A stretch of 64,000 nucleotides of DNA from Sphingobacterium bambusae (GTDB lineage Bacteria > Bacteroidota > Bacteroidia > Sphingobacteriales > Sphingobacteriaceae): NCBI RefSeq assembly GCF_033955345.1, contig NZ_CP138332.1:930001-994000 (forward strand), in the 5' to 3' direction. A program made the translations under genes and the position numbers. Positions within the stretch are counted from its first letter, which is position 1, and every line of letters starts with the position of its first letter. Below, piece by piece: positions 62,605-64,000 of the stretch. The notes under the pieces were generated by a model. The model ran no database searches. It was not told where the DNA came from and was given only the letters and a program-made list of their open reading frames with translations.

Positions 62605-63501
62605 ATGTCAAACTCCGATAAAGCAATAAGAACGACATATTTCAGCATCCTCACCAACTTTCTCTTGGCATTAATTAAATGGCTTGCGGGATTTTTCGGA
62701 AACTCCTATGCACTGATTGCCGACGCCATCGAGTCTACAGCTGACATCTTTTCTTCTTTTCTCGTGTTATTGGGTCTAAAGTATTCCAAACGTCCGGCCG
62801 ATCAATCACATCCCTACGGCCACGGCCGGATAGAACCACTGATTACTTTTATCGTTGTTATCTTTTTGGTGATTTCGGCTTTTGTAATCGCGATGGAAAG
62901 TATCGAGAATATCAAAACACCACACGACTTACCGAAGCCTTGGACCTTAATTGTGCTTGCTGGTATCATTATTTGGAAAGAAACATCGTTTCGCATTATC
63001 ATGAAGCGCAGCAAAGCCTTAAATAGCACCTCCTTAAAGGCAGATGCTTGGCATCACCGTAGTGATGCTATTACTTCAGTAGCCGCTTTTATCGGTATCG
63101 CCATCGCACTGTTTTGCGGTGAGGGCTATGAAAGCGCCGACGACTGGGCGGCTCTTTTGGCCTCCGGCTTGATTATCTACAATTGTTACGGCATATTTCG
63201 TCCGGCCTTAGCGGAAATCATGGACGAAAACAGGTATGAAGAGCTGGAAGAAGAGGTACGCCGGGAATCCCTAAAAGTCGATGGCGTATTACTGATTGAG
63301 AAGTGCTACATCCGAAAGATCGGTATGCTCTTCCAAATTGACCTGCATGCGGTCGTTGCGCCTCACATATCCGTTCGAGAGGGTCATGAAATTGCCCATC
63401 GACTGAAGGATTATCTGATAGCTCATATTGATAACATCGGGAATGTGTTTGTTCATATTGAGCCTTTTGATGAGGCTCCAAGTGGCCCGCATAACGAGTA
63501 G
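62605..63501 (+). CDS. Cation diffusion facilitator transporter
   Basis: 298 residues from the ATG at 62605; fifteen codons upstream are open but AT-rich. Six membrane spans. Metal-binding motifs: ALIADAIESTADIFSSF in span 2 and LKADAWHHRSDAITS in span 5, each giving the Asp/His pair. The SHPYGHGRIEPL loop and a cytosolic C-terminal domain (about 200-298, DLHAVVAPHISVREGHEIAH) are typical. Proton-coupled efflux of Zn2+, Fe2+ or Cd2+ from the cell. Confidence 0.94.
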   Translation: MSNSDKAIRTTYFSILTNFLLALIKWLAGFFGNSYALIADAIESTADIFSSFLVLLGLKYSKRPADQSHPYGHGRIEPLITFIVVIFLVISAFVIAMESIENIKTPHDLPKPWTLIVLAGIIIWKETSFRIIMKRSKALNSTSLKADAWHHRSDAITSVAAFIGIAIALFCGEGYESADDWAALLASGLIIYNCYGIFRPALAEIMDENRYEELEEEVRRESLKVDGVLLIEKCYIRKIGMLFQIDLHAVVAPHISVREGHEIAHRLKDYLIAHIDNIGNVFVHIEPFDEAPSGPHNE

Positions 63502-63513
63502 TACGTATAAACA

Positions 63514-63555
63514 AGCCAAGTGACGGTGTGTAATCTTTCACCCCATCACTTGGCT
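63514..63555. terminator. Convergent terminator
   Basis: AGCCAAGTGA (63514-63523) pairs with TCACTTGGCT (63546-63555), extended by GGTG/CACC. It lies between the convergent CDF and SDR genes; the minus side has the T-rich tail. Confidence 0.7.
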
Positions 63556-63579
63556 ATACCCTATTAGCTATTTTACTTT

Positions 63580-64000
63580 TTAATTTTCCTTAATCAACGA
63601 ACGATCGAGGTGCACATAGCCGCCATCGACATGAATCAATTGCCCGGTGGTATGGCTCGATTTATCCGATAGTAGAAATGCCGTCGTGTTGGCAATTTCC
63701 TCAGCCGTTGTCATCCGATGTTCCAATGGGATACGGTCGGTTATTTTCTGCAAAGTCTCTTCCGGATTATCAAGCGTTTGTATCCAAGAATCATATTGTG
63801 GCGTTGCACACTCTGCAACGATAATAGCGTTCACCCGTATACTGTACGGAAGCAGCTCTACAGCCCATTCGCGCGTAAGTGCATTACGTCCACCATTAGC
63901 AGCAGCATAGGCCGAGGTATTTCCTTGCCCCGTTTCAGCAGTCTTCGAGCTGATGTTCAGGATAGTTCCTTTAGACACACGCAAGGCATCGATACAGTAA
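63580..64000 (-). CDS. SDR-family oxidoreductase, 5' end beyond window
   Basis: The minus-strand frame is open to the right edge, so the N-terminal half including the Rossmann nucleotide-binding motif is missing. Visible: ILNISSKTAETGQGNTSAYA (active-site Ser, Tyr), ANGGRNALTREWAVELLPYS, RVNAIIVAECATP, and the C-terminal TTGQLIHVDGGYVHLDRSLI of short-chain dehydrogenases. The usual catalytic YxxxK lysine is replaced: the frame reads YAAANGG. In other SDRs this position is K, so catalysis may be altered. Confidence 0.85.
   Translation of the reverse strand, partial: YCIDALRVSKGTILNISSKTAETGQGNTSAYAAANGGRNALTREWAVELLPYSIRVNAIIVAECATPQYDSWIQTLDNPEETLQKITDRIPLEHRMTTAEEIANTTAFLLSDKSSHTTGQLIHVDGGYVHLDRSLIKEN

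Overview
The window looks like chromosomal DNA of a member of the Bacteroidota, most likely Sphingobacteriaceae (Sphingobacterium/Pedobacter type). Pointers are the hybrid one-protein two-component regulator, the GLPGLI-like/PNGase F protein, DUF5686 and DUF3810 proteins, an ISAon1-type insertion sequence, a consensus Bacteroidota promoter at 54675-54705, and many small SRPBCC/VOC/DUF1801 genes. This assignment is inferred from gene content and style only.

Layout. 1-3.6 kb: a partial HEAT-repeat secreted protein, a Tat-type Gfo/Idh/MocA oxidoreductase and a DeoR-family repressor, all minus strand. 3.7-7.6 kb: glycerol use (glpD, glpK, glpF), divergent from the repressor, with TTTCG-type operator candidates between them. 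7.7-8.05 kb: a degenerate 21-bp palindromic tandem array. 8.3-15.5 kb: a visibly AT-richer island of small, mostly minus-strand orphan genes (DUF4265 and immunity-like proteins), several broken genes, and at the 15.2-15.5 kb edge the decayed C-terminal end of an RHS polymorphic toxin placed 2 nt before a small gene. This reads as a decayed or displaced RHS toxin/immunity cassette array. 15.6-22.9 kb: housekeeping genes (MscS channel, cysteine desulfurase, HesB/IscA, AsnA, FabV) and a PNGase F-like enzyme.

22.9-25.5 kb: an Rpn-family PD-(D/E)XK protein sits inside clustered intergenic repeats, made of a GCGGTAA...TTACCGC hairpin followed by runs of an 8-bp RTCACYWH repeat, including a 295-bp tandem duplication. 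25.5-32 kb: DoxX, Dps, aldo/keto reductase, a RluA-type pseudouridine synthase with a coiled-coil extension, and a DUF5686 outer-membrane protein. 32.2-42 kb: a Crp-family regulator followed by a long plus-strand train of small SRPBCC, VOC, DUF1801, DUF6157, DUF6265, RibD-like and DUF1697 genes, interrupted by a GH51 arabinofuranosidase on the other strand. 42-45 kb: a second Rpn-type gene, a SnoaL-like gene and a complete ISAon1-like element with an 8-bp target duplication and a tandemly duplicated right end; a tRNA-His follows.

45.5-52.6 kb: a fructan/sucrose locus (GH32, PfkB kinase, sugar porter) divergent from a periplasmic-binding hybrid regulator that probably senses the sugar. No SusC/SusD pair is visible. 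52.6-64 kb: HtpG, DUF2891 lipoprotein, MFS transporter, DUF3810 protein, nucleoid-associated protein, histone-deacetylase-like protein, YceH, YkvA, a cation diffusion facilitator and a partial SDR.
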